Source: Bacteroidales bacterium | Lineage (GTDB): Bacteria > Bacteroidota > Bacteroidia > Bacteroidales > VadinHA17 | NCBI GenBank assembly: GCA_016715075.1 | Contig: JADKBK010000014.1 | Location: 1-64,000 of the forward strand | Direction: 5' to 3' | Length of the DNA stretch: 64,000 bases | Shown here: positions 9,301 to 18,828 of the stretch, piece by piece | How positions within the stretch are numbered: the first letter of the stretch is position 1 | Layout: each line of letters starts with the position of its first letter | The notes under the pieces: model-generated | What the model was told of the DNA's origin: nothing | Database searches by the model: none | The model's input: only the letters and a program-made list of their open reading frames with translations | Position numbers and translations under genes: made by a program

Positions 9301-10863
9301 TTATTGCATTTTGTTCTTTTCGGCAGCTTCCAGGCTCTTGATAACAGGTTTTGCTGGAAGCTTTGCACTCCTCATTGCCGCATTGTAGACAAATGAAGCG
9401 GTTATTACTGCATTTTGCTTCAGGTCAGCCATTACAAGCCTTTCATAGGTATCCATTGTGGTATGATAGCCGCGGCCATATTCTATTTCATCCTGTATGA
9501 ACTGAAAACCTGGCAATCCTATTGAATTGAAAGGAATATGATCAGTGCCGGATGTGTTTCTGATAGTTATAGTAGAAGCTCCCATATCGGCAAACGGTTT
9601 CAGCCATTCCTCAAAAATAGGTCTGACCATCTCATTTTCCTGGATGTATATTCCACGGTATTTGCCCGATCCGTTATCCATATTGAAATATGCTGCGAAC
9701 TTGTCATAATCAGCTTTATGCTCTTTTGTTTCTGCATTGGCAAGGTATTTCTCAATATATCCTTTTGACCCGTAATAACCCTGTTCTTCACCTCCCCAGA
9801 GCACAACCCTTATGGTCCGCCTCGGAGCTACTTCGAGACTTTTAAGTATACGCAGAGCCTCCATCATCACAATACAGCCAGAGGCATTATCGGCTGCCCC
9901 TGTGCCCCCATGCCATGAATCGATGTGAGCTCCAACCATGACAACTTCATTTTTCAGGAGTTTATCGGTGCCGGGTAATTCACCAATAACATTGTATACC
10001 GTAGTACTGCGGCTGAATTTATTTATGATCTCCACTTCCATCTCAACAGGTATATTATGGCGTAATAGTCTTTCCATCCTGCCATGTGCTTCAACAGCAA
10101 GATTAAGTTCTGCAACCGGTTCCGGTGAACCAGCTGTATATTTTGCACCCGCTGATTTTGGAACATTGAAGGTACCTGCACCATTCAGAATTAAAGCAGC
10201 TCCTTCAGTGTTAAGAAATTCCCTGATTTTTTGCTGAAGAGCTCTCTGGGCCATATAAGTGCTGAAGTCGGAATTTTGTCTTCTTCCCCTGGGCTGACCT
10301 GATGCCATAGAGAGTTCCTTAAGCTTTTCATCTGTATAACGGCTGGCCAGTGGCTCAAAACTTGGTTCATAAGTAATTGAGGATGGGAGGAGTACGATTT
10401 TACCGGCTAATGTTCCCTTATATTTTTCGAGATCGCTTTCAGCTTTTACATCAATAAGTACCAGCTGACTTTTTATAGCGCCATGGGTACTGCCTGTCCA
10501 CGCCACAGGGTTGCAGGCAAAACTTGCATAATAAGGCGCCGTCATCGCGGCATATGTCTTAAGATTATCCCAGCCTCCGCTGGGTAATTCTCCTGCAGCT
10601 TCAATTCTCACATTCTGGAATCCGAGCTCTTCCATTTTTTTCTTTGCCCATTCATTTCCACGTATATTGCCATCTGAACAGGTCAGTCTTGGCCCTGTAA
10701 AATCGGTCAGCCCAAAGGCAAGTTCTTCAATCGAAGAGTTCTTTAATCCCTCCTGTTTGATCTTGTATACCATACTAAGATCTACATTCTCACTCTGGGA
10801 TTTTGCCGTTAATGGCAGTAAAGAGATAATAAAAAGGACCGGGAAAAATTTCCTTAATTTCAT
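9301..10863 (-). CDS. Secreted M28 family zinc peptidase with PA domain
   Basis: A 520-residue exported metallopeptidase. A signal peptide spans residues 1-22 (hydrophobic core, then TAKSQ). A protease-associated insertion follows around residues 130-270. The M28 domain carries the zinc ligands in VGAHIDSWHGGTGAADNASG, the catalytic Glu pair in WGGEEQGYYG, an Asp in YFNMDNG and the final His in GRGYHTTMDT. The family consists of aminopeptidases or carboxypeptidases acting in the periplasm or outside; specificity here is not evident. It is transcribed alone, convergent to tex, and a TACATTTG promoter motif lies 33 bases upstream. Confidence 0.88.
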   Translation of the reverse strand: MKLRKFFPVLFIISLLPLTAKSQSENVDLSMVYKIKQEGLKNSSIEELAFGLTDFTGPRLTCSDGNIRGNEWAKKKMEELGFQNVRIEAAGELPSGGWDNLKTYAAMTAPYYASFACNPVAWTGSTHGAIKSQLVLIDVKAESDLEKYKGTLAGKIVLLPSSITYEPSFEPLASRYTDEKLKELSMASGQPRGRRQNSDFSTYMAQRALQQKIREFLNTEGAALILNGAGTFNVPKSAGAKYTAGSPEPVAELNLAVEAHGRMERLLRHNIPVEMEVEIINKFSRSTTVYNVIGELPGTDKLLKNEVVMVGAHIDSWHGGTGAADNASGCIVMMEALRILKSLEVAPRRTIRVVLWGGEEQGYYGSKGYIEKYLANAETKEHKADYDKFAAYFNMDNGSGKYRGIYIQENEMVRPIFEEWLKPFADMGASTITIRNTSGTDHIPFNSIGLPGFQFIQDEIEYGRGYHTTMDTYERLVMADLKQNAVITASFVYNAAMRSAKLPAKPVIKSLEAAEKNKMQ

Positions 10864-10895
10864 TTTATGTTTTTTATAAGGTTAATACGAATTAT

Positions 10896-10903
10896 CAAAT
10901 GTA
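10896..10903 (-). promoter_or_regulatory. Candidate -7 promoter element for the M28 peptidase gene
   Basis: On the minus strand TACATTTG matches TAnnTTTG and lies about 33 bases before the ATG at 10863. No clear -33 TTTG is seen. Confidence 0.4.
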
Positions 10904-10971
10904 AAAAAAATGAAGCTCATCATTATTTCATATAACAATGATTTAACATTTATTAACCAGGCTTTGAATTT

Positions 10972-13797
10972 CTATTTTTTCATAACAAAAATCAGAGCCG
11001 GATCAACCGGATAATTTCCTGATTTCTCACCATAGATCGCCAATCCTCCGGGGAATGATTTATCAACCTCGAACCTGACCTTAATTGTTTTGCCGGCTGT
11101 ATCGCCAATCAACTCTTTTGGAACTGACGCCCTGATTAAGTATCCATATGATCCTGCCTCATCTAGTTTCCGGTTTTGAGGCTGTGAGAACCATGATAAA
11201 ATACCCCTTGAGTCAGCAGGATCATCCTCCAGAAAAAATGAGCCTATACATACTCCGTCAATGCTGATTTTTACAATGGATGGATATTTATATGTGTCTG
11301 TCATCGGGTATGAATTTGGATTCATACTTGGATCATTTGTCCCCTTGCCAAGCATATAGTCACCGTCAGGTACTTTTGCATCTTTCCTGTCCTTCCCAAA
11401 CAGCTGTTTTGCTGAAAGTTCGGCTATCAGAGTGATTTCGTCGGTATTTGAGGCAGTTATTCCATCGGGAACCTTAACCTCATACTCAAAAAATCCATAA
11501 CCTGCTCCGTCAGCTTTCAATCCGTCGAGCACATTCCACTGGCGGACGCTCCATGATTGTGATTTAAAGCTATCCGGTGTAAAACGGGCAACCTTCAGGA
11601 TCTTTCCGGCCTCGGTGAGAGTCTCCTGTCTTTGGGATGTTCCGCTTCCAATGGAGAAGGTTGTGAAGTTGTGATGAAGCACATTACCCGATGCATCCTC
11701 AACAATTATTGACAGAATAGCCAATCCGCGCACTGGAGGCATTTGAATATCAAGTGGCTGCAGTTCTTTAGCACTCCATGGCTTATATTCAATTAACTGT
11801 GAGGAGTTGGAAAAGCTCCTGTAATTGCCGAGCTGATCCCAGCCGTACAGACTGGTTTTCAGTATCAGATTACTGCCAAGCTCATTGCCTGTCATGAATG
11901 ATGCAAACAAAGGCAGCTTAATCTTTTCCAACGGTTCAGCGACCCGGCAGAGCGGACCGTCCACCGAGATATAAATACTGCTGTGCAGATCATTTAAAGT
12001 CATCCCTGGCACAATAGCATCGAGTCCGGTATACTTCTCAGTCCGGTCATAGCGGTAATAGCCATTCCACTCATTTATCACGTCATGATGTTCCGTGTAG
12101 AGCCAGCCCCCGATTTTTGGATGACTACGGAATTCGTTCATCATAAGGTGATAATCCCACGACCAGTCAACATCCCCCGTACTTCCAGTGTAACCCCATA
12201 CATTGCCGCATTCACTGTTGATGAGAGGCTGATTTCCCTGTGTACGGTTGCCGATAAAATTCCATTTTGAACCTTGATATGTATTTGAACAGACTTCATC
12301 AAGATGCTTTTTCCATTCATATCCGGGGATATAAACGTGCCAGCTGTTGACGTCAGTGATAACGTGATCGTTGTTGCATGCCGAGTTATCTTCAATCAGT
12401 CTGGACTGATCTAACCGTTTGGCCTGTTGAAAAACATTTTGAACCCAGAGCTGAGTCTCAGGCAGATATATCCTTTGCTTCGTGGCTCCGTTAACTTCAG
12501 TGAATAACCCCCATGTTTCATTGAACAGCACCCACTGAAAGACCGCAGGATGATTATAATCTCTATCAATCATTCCATTCATCGCAACCATATATTCCTT
12601 CTTCGCCTCTTCACCAGGCTCTCCCCAGAAGTTGGGAACATCGGCCATTATTAGCAGCCCTAGCCTGTCTGCCCAATAAAGTTTTCTCGGGACTTCAACC
12701 TTTATATGTATTCTGTTTGCATTGAGTCCAATACGCTTTGACCGCAGAATTTCATCCCTCATGAATTCATCAGATGGGAAAGTATAGAAGCCATCCGGAT
12801 GGTATGACTGATCGAGACACATCTGCAGATATACAGGCTTGTTATTAAGGGCAATATACGGGTACTTTGTTCCCGGCAGGTTAATTACACTGACCTTACG
12901 CATTCCGAAATAGCTCTGAATGCAATCCAACTCGTTATCTGATTCTATGACTGATGCTTTTACATCGTATAGGAACGGATTGTTCAGATCCCATAATTGC
13001 ATATTGTCAACGGGTATATCAAAACTTAATTCGGCCGATCCTTTCTGCATTTTCCTGTTTATTTCAGGATTCGTCTGACTGCCATTGAGAAACTTGATCC
13101 TTAATGAGGTGTTGTCTGAAGAAGGCTGATTGATTGCTACTTTTACTGTGACCTTTTTTGTGTCAATATCCGGAGTGAATTTTATGTTTTTGATGAAAGA
13201 TTTGCCTCTTGCATCAAGATAGACAGTCTGCCAGATACCTTTTGCCTGACCATAGCCCTGTTTTCCCTCAAGTTTATATGGAAATGGGGAATCATCTACC
13301 TTAACAACCAGTTTTTGCTTTTCACCGATCTTCAGATATGAGGTTATCTCAAATTCGAACGGGGTATATCCACCCTGGTAAGTCCCCAGCAGCTGACCGT
13401 CAAGCCATACTTTTGTTATCCAGTCACTTGCTCCGAAGACGATGAAAATTCTCCTGCCATTCCACTCTGCAGGAATTTCAATCTCCCGGCTGTACCACCC
13501 TATCTCAGCTTCATTAGCAACTCCCGATAGTTTTGATCCCCATGGAAATGGCACAAGAATTTTTTTATCGAATGAATTAGCTTTATTATACCATTTTTCA
13601 GTCTCTCCCGTATTCTGAGTATCGAACCTGAAATCCCAGAGGCCATTAAGGTTAAGCCACTGTTCACGCTGAAAATCAGGCCGGGGGTGCTCTTTGAGGG
13701 GGATTGACTGTACTTCCTGTCCTTTCAATGTTGCAGGTAACATATTTATTATAAGCAGGAAGCTTACAATTAATATCAAAAATGATCTTTTTTTCAT
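10972..13797 (-). CDS. Glycoside hydrolase family 2 enzyme (beta-galactosidase/glucuronidase-like), secreted
   Basis: A 941-residue GH2 protein with an N-terminal hydrophobic signal sequence (residues about 5-25). Order of domains: the sugar-binding jelly roll (LNLNGLWDFRFD near residue 48, IGWYSREIEIP near 98), the immunoglobulin-like sandwich, then the TIM barrel. The probable acid/base Glu is in WVLFNETWG and the probable nucleophile Glu in PLINSECGNVWG. A long C-terminal extension of some 300 residues follows, including a beta-rich region. The protein acts outside the cytoplasm on a beta-linked glycan whose identity cannot be deduced. No SusC/SusD genes adjoin it. It is divergent from mutS2. 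Confidence 0.85.
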   Translation of the reverse strand: MKKRSFLILIVSFLLIINMLPATLKGQEVQSIPLKEHPRPDFQREQWLNLNGLWDFRFDTQNTGETEKWYNKANSFDKKILVPFPWGSKLSGVANEAEIGWYSREIEIPAEWNGRRIFIVFGASDWITKVWLDGQLLGTYQGGYTPFEFEITSYLKIGEKQKLVVKVDDSPFPYKLEGKQGYGQAKGIWQTVYLDARGKSFIKNIKFTPDIDTKKVTVKVAINQPSSDNTSLRIKFLNGSQTNPEINRKMQKGSAELSFDIPVDNMQLWDLNNPFLYDVKASVIESDNELDCIQSYFGMRKVSVINLPGTKYPYIALNNKPVYLQMCLDQSYHPDGFYTFPSDEFMRDEILRSKRIGLNANRIHIKVEVPRKLYWADRLGLLIMADVPNFWGEPGEEAKKEYMVAMNGMIDRDYNHPAVFQWVLFNETWGLFTEVNGATKQRIYLPETQLWVQNVFQQAKRLDQSRLIEDNSACNNDHVITDVNSWHVYIPGYEWKKHLDEVCSNTYQGSKWNFIGNRTQGNQPLINSECGNVWGYTGSTGDVDWSWDYHLMMNEFRSHPKIGGWLYTEHHDVINEWNGYYRYDRTEKYTGLDAIVPGMTLNDLHSSIYISVDGPLCRVAEPLEKIKLPLFASFMTGNELGSNLILKTSLYGWDQLGNYRSFSNSSQLIEYKPWSAKELQPLDIQMPPVRGLAILSIIVEDASGNVLHHNFTTFSIGSGTSQRQETLTEAGKILKVARFTPDSFKSQSWSVRQWNVLDGLKADGAGYGFFEYEVKVPDGITASNTDEITLIAELSAKQLFGKDRKDAKVPDGDYMLGKGTNDPSMNPNSYPMTDTYKYPSIVKISIDGVCIGSFFLEDDPADSRGILSWFSQPQNRKLDEAGSYGYLIRASVPKELIGDTAGKTIKVRFEVDKSFPGGLAIYGEKSGNYPVDPALIFVMKK

Positions 13798-13919
13798 CCT
13801 TTGTCCGGTTTAAAAGTTTATTGTGGTTTCTAATCTGCGATTTTCTAATTTGCGGTTTTACAAAATAATGTCTTTTACTTTAATCTTTTTACTTTTGTCT
13901 TTTATCTTTTATATATAAA

Positions 13920-16400
13920 ATGATTTACCCTGAGAATTTTGAGAACAAGATAGGATTTGACCGGATAAGAAAGCTTCTTAGCGATAAATGTCTTAGTCCG
14001 ATGGGAGCAGAAAAGGTGGATTCAATCGGGTTCATTGATGATTTTGAGACTCTGTCGCATAACCTGTCAACTACATTTGAATTCCAGCAGCTTCTGCAGT
14101 TTGAGGATTTTTTTCCCTCTGATAATTATTATGAGATTTCGGATTGTCTTAACAAAATACGGATTGAAGGAACCTTTCCGGAGGTCACGGAAGTTTTTGA
14201 CATGAAGCGAACTCTGGAGACTGTGAAAGCAATTCTTGGTTTTTTCAGGACAAAAGAGTCTGCCAGGTACCCTGTGCTGAAGGAGAGATGTAACTCAGTC
14301 AAAATGTTCCCTTATGTACTTGAGGCTATAGACAGGATAATTGACAAAAAAGGTATAATAAAGGATAATGCCTCTCCACGGTTAAGGGAGATCAGATCTG
14401 AACTTGTAAGCAAAGGGATACTTGTTTCAAAAAGGCTCAATGCCATTCTGAAGCAGGCCCAGTCCGACGGAATCGTTGATGCAGACACTTCTGCTTCAGT
14501 GCGGAACGGAAGAGGTGTTATTCCGGTGAGTTCATATGATAAAAGAAAGATCAGGGGTCTTATCCATGATCAGTCAGCATCCGGAAAAACTGTTTTTATT
14601 GAGCCTGAAGAGATCGTTGAGATAAATAACGACCTGATAGAGCTTGAGTATGAGGAAAAGAGAGAGATTGTGAGGATTCTTACTGCATTTGCTGATGATA
14701 TCAGACCTTATATCGATGAACTTATAGAAGTCAATAGTTTTCTTGGTGAAATAGATTTCATCCGTGCAAAAGCTCTTATGGGAAACCACCTCCGTTCCAT
14801 TAAGCCTGTTATGGTCAATAAGCCATTCCTGTCATGGAGAAAAGCTTTGCATCCTCTGCTGACTCTGGCATTTGAAAAAGTTCCGGGCAGAAAAGTAGTT
14901 CCGCTTGAGATTGTACTCGATGACAGAGACAGGATACTTCTGATATCTGGTCCAAATGCCGGAGGGAAATCAGTTTGCCTGAAAACTGTGGGATTGCTTC
15001 AGTATATGATGCAGTGCGGTCTTACGATACCTGTAGCTGAAGGTTCTGAAACTGGGATTTTTAAAAATATCCTGATTGATATCGGTGACGAGCAGAGTAT
15101 TGATAACGATTTAAGTACCTACAGCTCTCACCTTATCAATATGAAGCATTTTATAAAACATGGGAATGAGAAGACTCTTGTTCTTATAGATGAATTCGGG
15201 ACAGGAACGGAACCCATGCTTGGAGGCTCAATTGCAGAAGCAATCCTCGGTGAACTGAATAAAAACGGTGTTTTCGGGGTAATAACCACTCACTATACAA
15301 ATCTTAAACATTTTGCCTCCCTTACCGAAGGCATCGTGAACGGTGCCATGGCATTTGATAACCATCTTATGCAGCCACTTTTTCAGCTTACTATTGGTAA
15401 ACCCGGAAGTTCATTTGCGTTTGAGATTGCCAGAAAGATAGGTCTGCCGGAAGAGATCCTTGCTGAAGCATCTGGTAAGGCCGGCGTAAAAAATATAAAC
15501 TACGACAGGCACCTGAAGGATATCGCACGGGATAAAAGGTACTGGGAGTCAAAGCGGCAAAGCATAAGACAGCAGGAGAAGAAACTGGAGGAGCTGATGG
15601 CTGAATATGAGCATGAACTTGCTGGTGCAAAAACTCTCAGGAAAGAGATCATCACTAAAGCCAAAGATGAGGCCCAGCACCTGCTTAAGGAATCTAACCG
15701 GATTATTGAGAACACAATAAGGCAGATAAAAGAATCTCAGGCAGAAAAGGAAAAAACCAAGGATGTAAGACAGCAGCTTGAAGATTTTAAGGTTGCTGTG
15801 GTTCAGGAGACTAAACCCCTCGAAACAGAAGGAGAATCAAAGATAGCCGAGCTTTCTTTCAAAGTTAAAAAGATAAAGACCGAATCTGCGAAAGTTCAGG
15901 AGAAAAAAGTGGCAAAACCTGTTGCCGAACAACCTTTGAAACCCGGTGACCCTGTGAGGATGATTGAGACTATGGCCGCAGGGGAAGTCATTGAAATAAA
16001 AGACAGGATGGTTCAGATTGAGACAGGCAGTCTCAGGTTTTATGTTCCAATTGAAAAGATTGAGAGAATTACAGGATCAGAACTGAAGAAAAGCCTTAAG
16101 GCTAACCAGCCTGTAAGGGAAAATGACATGGGAATTGTACAGAGGAATATAAATTTCAAGCCTGAGATAGATATCCGTGGTGTAAGAGGTGAGGAGGCTA
16201 TCAGGCAGGTTCAGGATCTGATCGATACTGCTCTTATTGTCAGACACCGGCATCTGCGAATATTACATGGAAAAGGAAACGGTATCCTGAGACAGCTGGT
16301 GAGGCAGTATCTTGATACTGTTGATGTTGTTAAAACATTCAGGGATGAGCACGTTGAGTTCGGCGGAGCAGGGATAACTGTTGTGGAGATGGATCTTTAG
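13920..16400 (+). CDS. mutS2: MutS2 family protein (endonuclease/ribosome-collision factor type)
   Basis: An 826-residue protein with the MutS2 layout. A helical core/clamp region comes first. The ABC-type ATPase follows, with Walker A GPNAGGKSVCLKT near residue 345, signature and Walker B in STYSSHLINM and VLIDEFGTGTEP, and the conserved THYTNLK. A coiled-coil insertion (about 520-640) precedes the C-terminal Smr nuclease domain (DIRGVRGEEA near 755 and HGKGNGILR near 782). Family knowledge: MutS2 lacks the mismatch-recognition domain of MutS. It has been linked to recombination suppression and to rescue of collided ribosomes. It starts at ATG 13920, and a heptamer repeat array begins at the first base after its stop. 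Confidence 0.93.
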   Translation: MIYPENFENKIGFDRIRKLLSDKCLSPMGAEKVDSIGFIDDFETLSHNLSTTFEFQQLLQFEDFFPSDNYYEISDCLNKIRIEGTFPEVTEVFDMKRTLETVKAILGFFRTKESARYPVLKERCNSVKMFPYVLEAIDRIIDKKGIIKDNASPRLREIRSELVSKGILVSKRLNAILKQAQSDGIVDADTSASVRNGRGVIPVSSYDKRKIRGLIHDQSASGKTVFIEPEEIVEINNDLIELEYEEKREIVRILTAFADDIRPYIDELIEVNSFLGEIDFIRAKALMGNHLRSIKPVMVNKPFLSWRKALHPLLTLAFEKVPGRKVVPLEIVLDDRDRILLISGPNAGGKSVCLKTVGLLQYMMQCGLTIPVAEGSETGIFKNILIDIGDEQSIDNDLSTYSSHLINMKHFIKHGNEKTLVLIDEFGTGTEPMLGGSIAEAILGELNKNGVFGVITTHYTNLKHFASLTEGIVNGAMAFDNHLMQPLFQLTIGKPGSSFAFEIARKIGLPEEILAEASGKAGVKNINYDRHLKDIARDKRYWESKRQSIRQQEKKLEELMAEYEHELAGAKTLRKEIITKAKDEAQHLLKESNRIIENTIRQIKESQAEKEKTKDVRQQLEDFKVAVVQETKPLETEGESKIAELSFKVKKIKTESAKVQEKKVAKPVAEQPLKPGDPVRMIETMAAGEVIEIKDRMVQIETGSLRFYVPIEKIERITGSELKKSLKANQPVRENDMGIVQRNINFKPEIDIRGVRGEEAIRQVQDLIDTALIVRHRHLRILHGKGNGILRQLVRQYLDTVDVVKTFRDEHVEFGGAGITVVEMDL

Positions 16401-16512
16401 GAAGTCAGAAGTCCGAAGTCCGAAGACCGAAGTCGGAGCCCAGCACCCAGAGCACCCAGCACCGGCACCCAGCACCCAGAACCCAGAACCCAGAACCCTG
16501 AACCCAGAACCC
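16401..16512 (+). repeat. Heptamer tandem arrays (GAAGTCC type, then CCCAGCA/CCCAGAA type)
   Basis: Starting at the base after the mutS2 stop codon, five GAAGTCC-like heptamers occupy 16401-16435. They are followed from about 16437 by CCCAGCA/CCCAGAA units, mostly with a seven-base period. The same C-rich heptamer occurs at 60196 and 63302. No coding potential. Confidence 0.85.
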
Positions 16513-16552
16513 TTCCGCCTACAGCCTAAGCCAGCCTTTAATACATATAGCC

Positions 16553-17569
16553 ATGATAATGAAACTGTTAAACCAAACATCGCTTATTATTCTTTTTATA
16601 ACTCTTTTATCTTGTGATAACAGAAAGAGGAGTTCAGACAGTCAGTCAGTTGGTGCATCATCTGAGCGACAGGCCTGGGCGCTTGTCATTCATGGTGGTG
16701 CGGGATCGATGTCAAGGGATAAGATTTCTCCTGAGCTGGATGCTCAGTACAGGAAAGCATTATCAGAAGCCCTTGAGACAGGAAAGAAGATCCTTTCAGA
16801 CGGAGGATCAGCTCTGGACGCAGTGGAGAATACAATCAGGGTTATGGAGGATAATCCCTTATTCAATGCAGGGAAAGGGGCTGTTTTTACCCATGAAGGA
16901 AAAAATGAACTGGATGCAGCAATTATGGATGGCTCAAATCTGGCTGCCGGATCAGTGGCCTGTGTAACAGATATAAAGAATCCTGTATCTGCTTCCAGGC
17001 GAGTTATGACAAATTCGCCTCATGTTATGCTGACAGGAGCAGGTGCCTCACAGTTTGCCAGGGAAGAGGGGCTTGAAATCGTGCCACCATCATACTTCTA
17101 TACTGAAAGAAGATTCAATGAGCTTAAGGAGCTAATTAAGAAAGAAAAGAATGGAACTGTGGGCTGCTGCGCTCTTGATAAATCCGGAAATCTGGCGGCC
17201 GGCACCTCTACGGGAGGCATGGTGAATAAAAAATATAACAGGGTGGGGGATGCACCCATTATTGGCGCAGGCACCTATGCTAACAATAGTACCTGTGCAG
17301 TTTCAGCGACCGGACATGGTGAATTTTTTATCCGATGGACTGTCGCGCATGATATTTCCGCCCTCATGGAATACAAAGGACTTTCCCTAAAGGAAGCATC
17401 AGAACTTGTGGTAAATACCAAGCTCGTAAAAGCTGGAGGGAGTGGTGGAGTTATTTGTGTGGATAAGTCAGGTAATATATCTATGCCTTTCAACTCTTCC
17501 GGAATGCTGAGGGGATTTGCAGGGGCTGATGGCAAGTCAGGAATCTTCATTTATAAAGACGAGAATTAG
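16553..17569 (+). CDS. Isoaspartyl peptidase / plant-type L-asparaginase, lipoprotein
   Basis: A 338-residue Ntn-hydrolase of the type 2 asparaginase family. The N-terminus has a lipoprotein signal with lipobox LLSC at residues about 19-22, so the enzyme is membrane-anchored outside the cytoplasm. ALVIHGGAG opens the catalytic domain. The autocleavage and nucleophile Thr is the T in KNGTVGCCALD, followed by GNLAAGTSTGGM. GDAPIIGAGTYA and TGHGEFFIR bind substrate. Processing before the Thr would give alpha and beta chains. The family hydrolyses isoaspartyl dipeptides and asparagine. A second ATG at 16559 is possible. The gene follows the heptamer array after mutS2. Confidence 0.9.
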   Translation: MIMKLLNQTSLIILFITLLSCDNRKRSSDSQSVGASSERQAWALVIHGGAGSMSRDKISPELDAQYRKALSEALETGKKILSDGGSALDAVENTIRVMEDNPLFNAGKGAVFTHEGKNELDAAIMDGSNLAAGSVACVTDIKNPVSASRRVMTNSPHVMLTGAGASQFAREEGLEIVPPSYFYTERRFNELKELIKKEKNGTVGCCALDKSGNLAAGTSTGGMVNKKYNRVGDAPIIGAGTYANNSTCAVSATGHGEFFIRWTVAHDISALMEYKGLSLKEASELVVNTKLVKAGGSGGVICVDKSGNISMPFNSSGMLRGFAGADGKSGIFIYKDEN

Positions 17570-17624
17570 GATAGCCTGCAAAGGTGGTCAGGGTGGGTTT
17601 GCATTACAATTGATGATCTGGAAC

Positions 17625-18695
17625 TCATTTAATTATAACTTTCCCCGAAGTTGAGCGGATCTGAATAAATGATTCTGTCAGTTTGTTTTCACCATATGTT
17701 CCCTGATATGATATTGACTTATTGGTTTCCCTTTTTGTCATACCCTTCTGGTCGTTAATAAGGAATTCAACCGGAGCATCTATTGCCACAATATCCGACC
17801 TGAATGAAACCTCATGGCCTGTTACAATTGTTACAGGGGCACTGACTGTTGTAATGTCCAGATAACTGAAATCTTTCAGAAGATTCTTAACAGAGAGGGA
17901 GCCGGATTTGACTTTTGAAAATAATTTACCATCGATCTTATTAATGTTAAATGTGGAATAAAGGCTTTCAGAAACTATATTTTTCACATTCCCTATTGTG
18001 TAGATATCCGATTTTGAATCTGCGACCATTGAATTTACTTCTCCTATACTGATCTTAGAGAAATCGGACTTAATTAAAACAGCCTGGGCCTTTGCTATTT
18101 CGACTGAAGAGCAGTTGCGGATATTCGCCGACAACCAGTTGACTGAGTTAATATTTACCTTACCGTTATCAACAGTAATAGAATTAATCGGGCTGCTGTT
18201 TCCTCTTGTAAGTCTTGAAGCGCTGAGAAGGCCGTAAGATAGTCTGACATTGATTTTGCCCGATAATTCTTCAAATGAAATATTTCCGAATTCATTTGTG
18301 ACATCAGCATTTACAGAAGAAGGTGCTTTGACAAGGATATCAACACTGAAACTTTTTCTCCCCTTCCTGTATGTATCTGAAAAGAACTTCCTGTCAAAAT
18401 TTGTCGAGACAGATACGGTATCCAATATTTTGTCAATTCGGACGGTTATGAGGCTGAGGCTTTTTCTGGCTAGTTCCCTGTTATCCTGCATAATAGTTAC
18501 AGTGGCACAAACCGATATTGAATCATCATTATTAACAATATAACTGACATCTCCATATTTGTTTGATATGCTCAGGGTGCTTCCCGGACCCGCAGCATAA
18601 ACTTTTTTTGTATAGCAATCTGCATTCTGCGCCCGGAGGCTGGTTACACCTATTATAAGGAGTAACAGACATGATATATTATTCAGGATTTTCAT
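17625..18695 (-). CDS. DUF4097-like beta-helix protein, exported (second paralogue)
   Basis: About 356 residues from the ATG at 18695. A longer frame would need GTG at 18734 and would precede a good signal peptide (MKILNNISCLLLLIIG) with unrelated residues. After the signal come short beta-strand repeats marked by SNKYGDVSY, TNEFGNISF and LSYGLLSAS, the pattern of DUF4097-like putative adhesin/beta-helix proteins. It is clearly related to the next upstream protein (18829-19911): both share KYGDVS, LTRGN, and an I-K/S-L-N-x-I segment. It is separated from it by a strong terminator, so it probably has its own promoter. Function unknown; likely cell-envelope. Confidence 0.72.
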   Translation of the reverse strand: MKILNNISCLLLLIIGVTSLRAQNADCYTKKVYAAGPGSTLSISNKYGDVSYIVNNDDSISVCATVTIMQDNRELARKSLSLITVRIDKILDTVSVSTNFDRKFFSDTYRKGRKSFSVDILVKAPSSVNADVTNEFGNISFEELSGKINVRLSYGLLSASRLTRGNSSPINSITVDNGKVNINSVNWLSANIRNCSSVEIAKAQAVLIKSDFSKISIGEVNSMVADSKSDIYTIGNVKNIVSESLYSTFNINKIDGKLFSKVKSGSLSVKNLLKDFSYLDITTVSAPVTIVTGHEVSFRSDIVAIDAPVEFLINDQKGMTKRETNKSISYQGTYGENKLTESFIQIRSTSGKVIIK

Positions 18696-18771
18696 TTGCT
18701 GCATATTTTTAAATCTCCGGCCAAACCCGCTCACTGTTTCAATAAAGACATCATTTTACGGATATCGCTGC

Positions 18772-18806
18772 AAAAAAAAGGCGGAAAATGCTTTTGCATA
18801 TCCGCC
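18772..18806 (-). terminator. Intrinsic terminator after the sigma/anti-sigma/DUF4097 operon
   Basis: On the minus strand a GGCGGATATGC / GCATTTTCCGCC stem with AAAA loop (18806-18780) is followed by eight T (18779-18772). It lies 23 bases after the stop of the upstream DUF4097-like gene. Confidence 0.85.
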
Positions 18807-18828
18807 TGAAAAATATGTAGTATTGGAA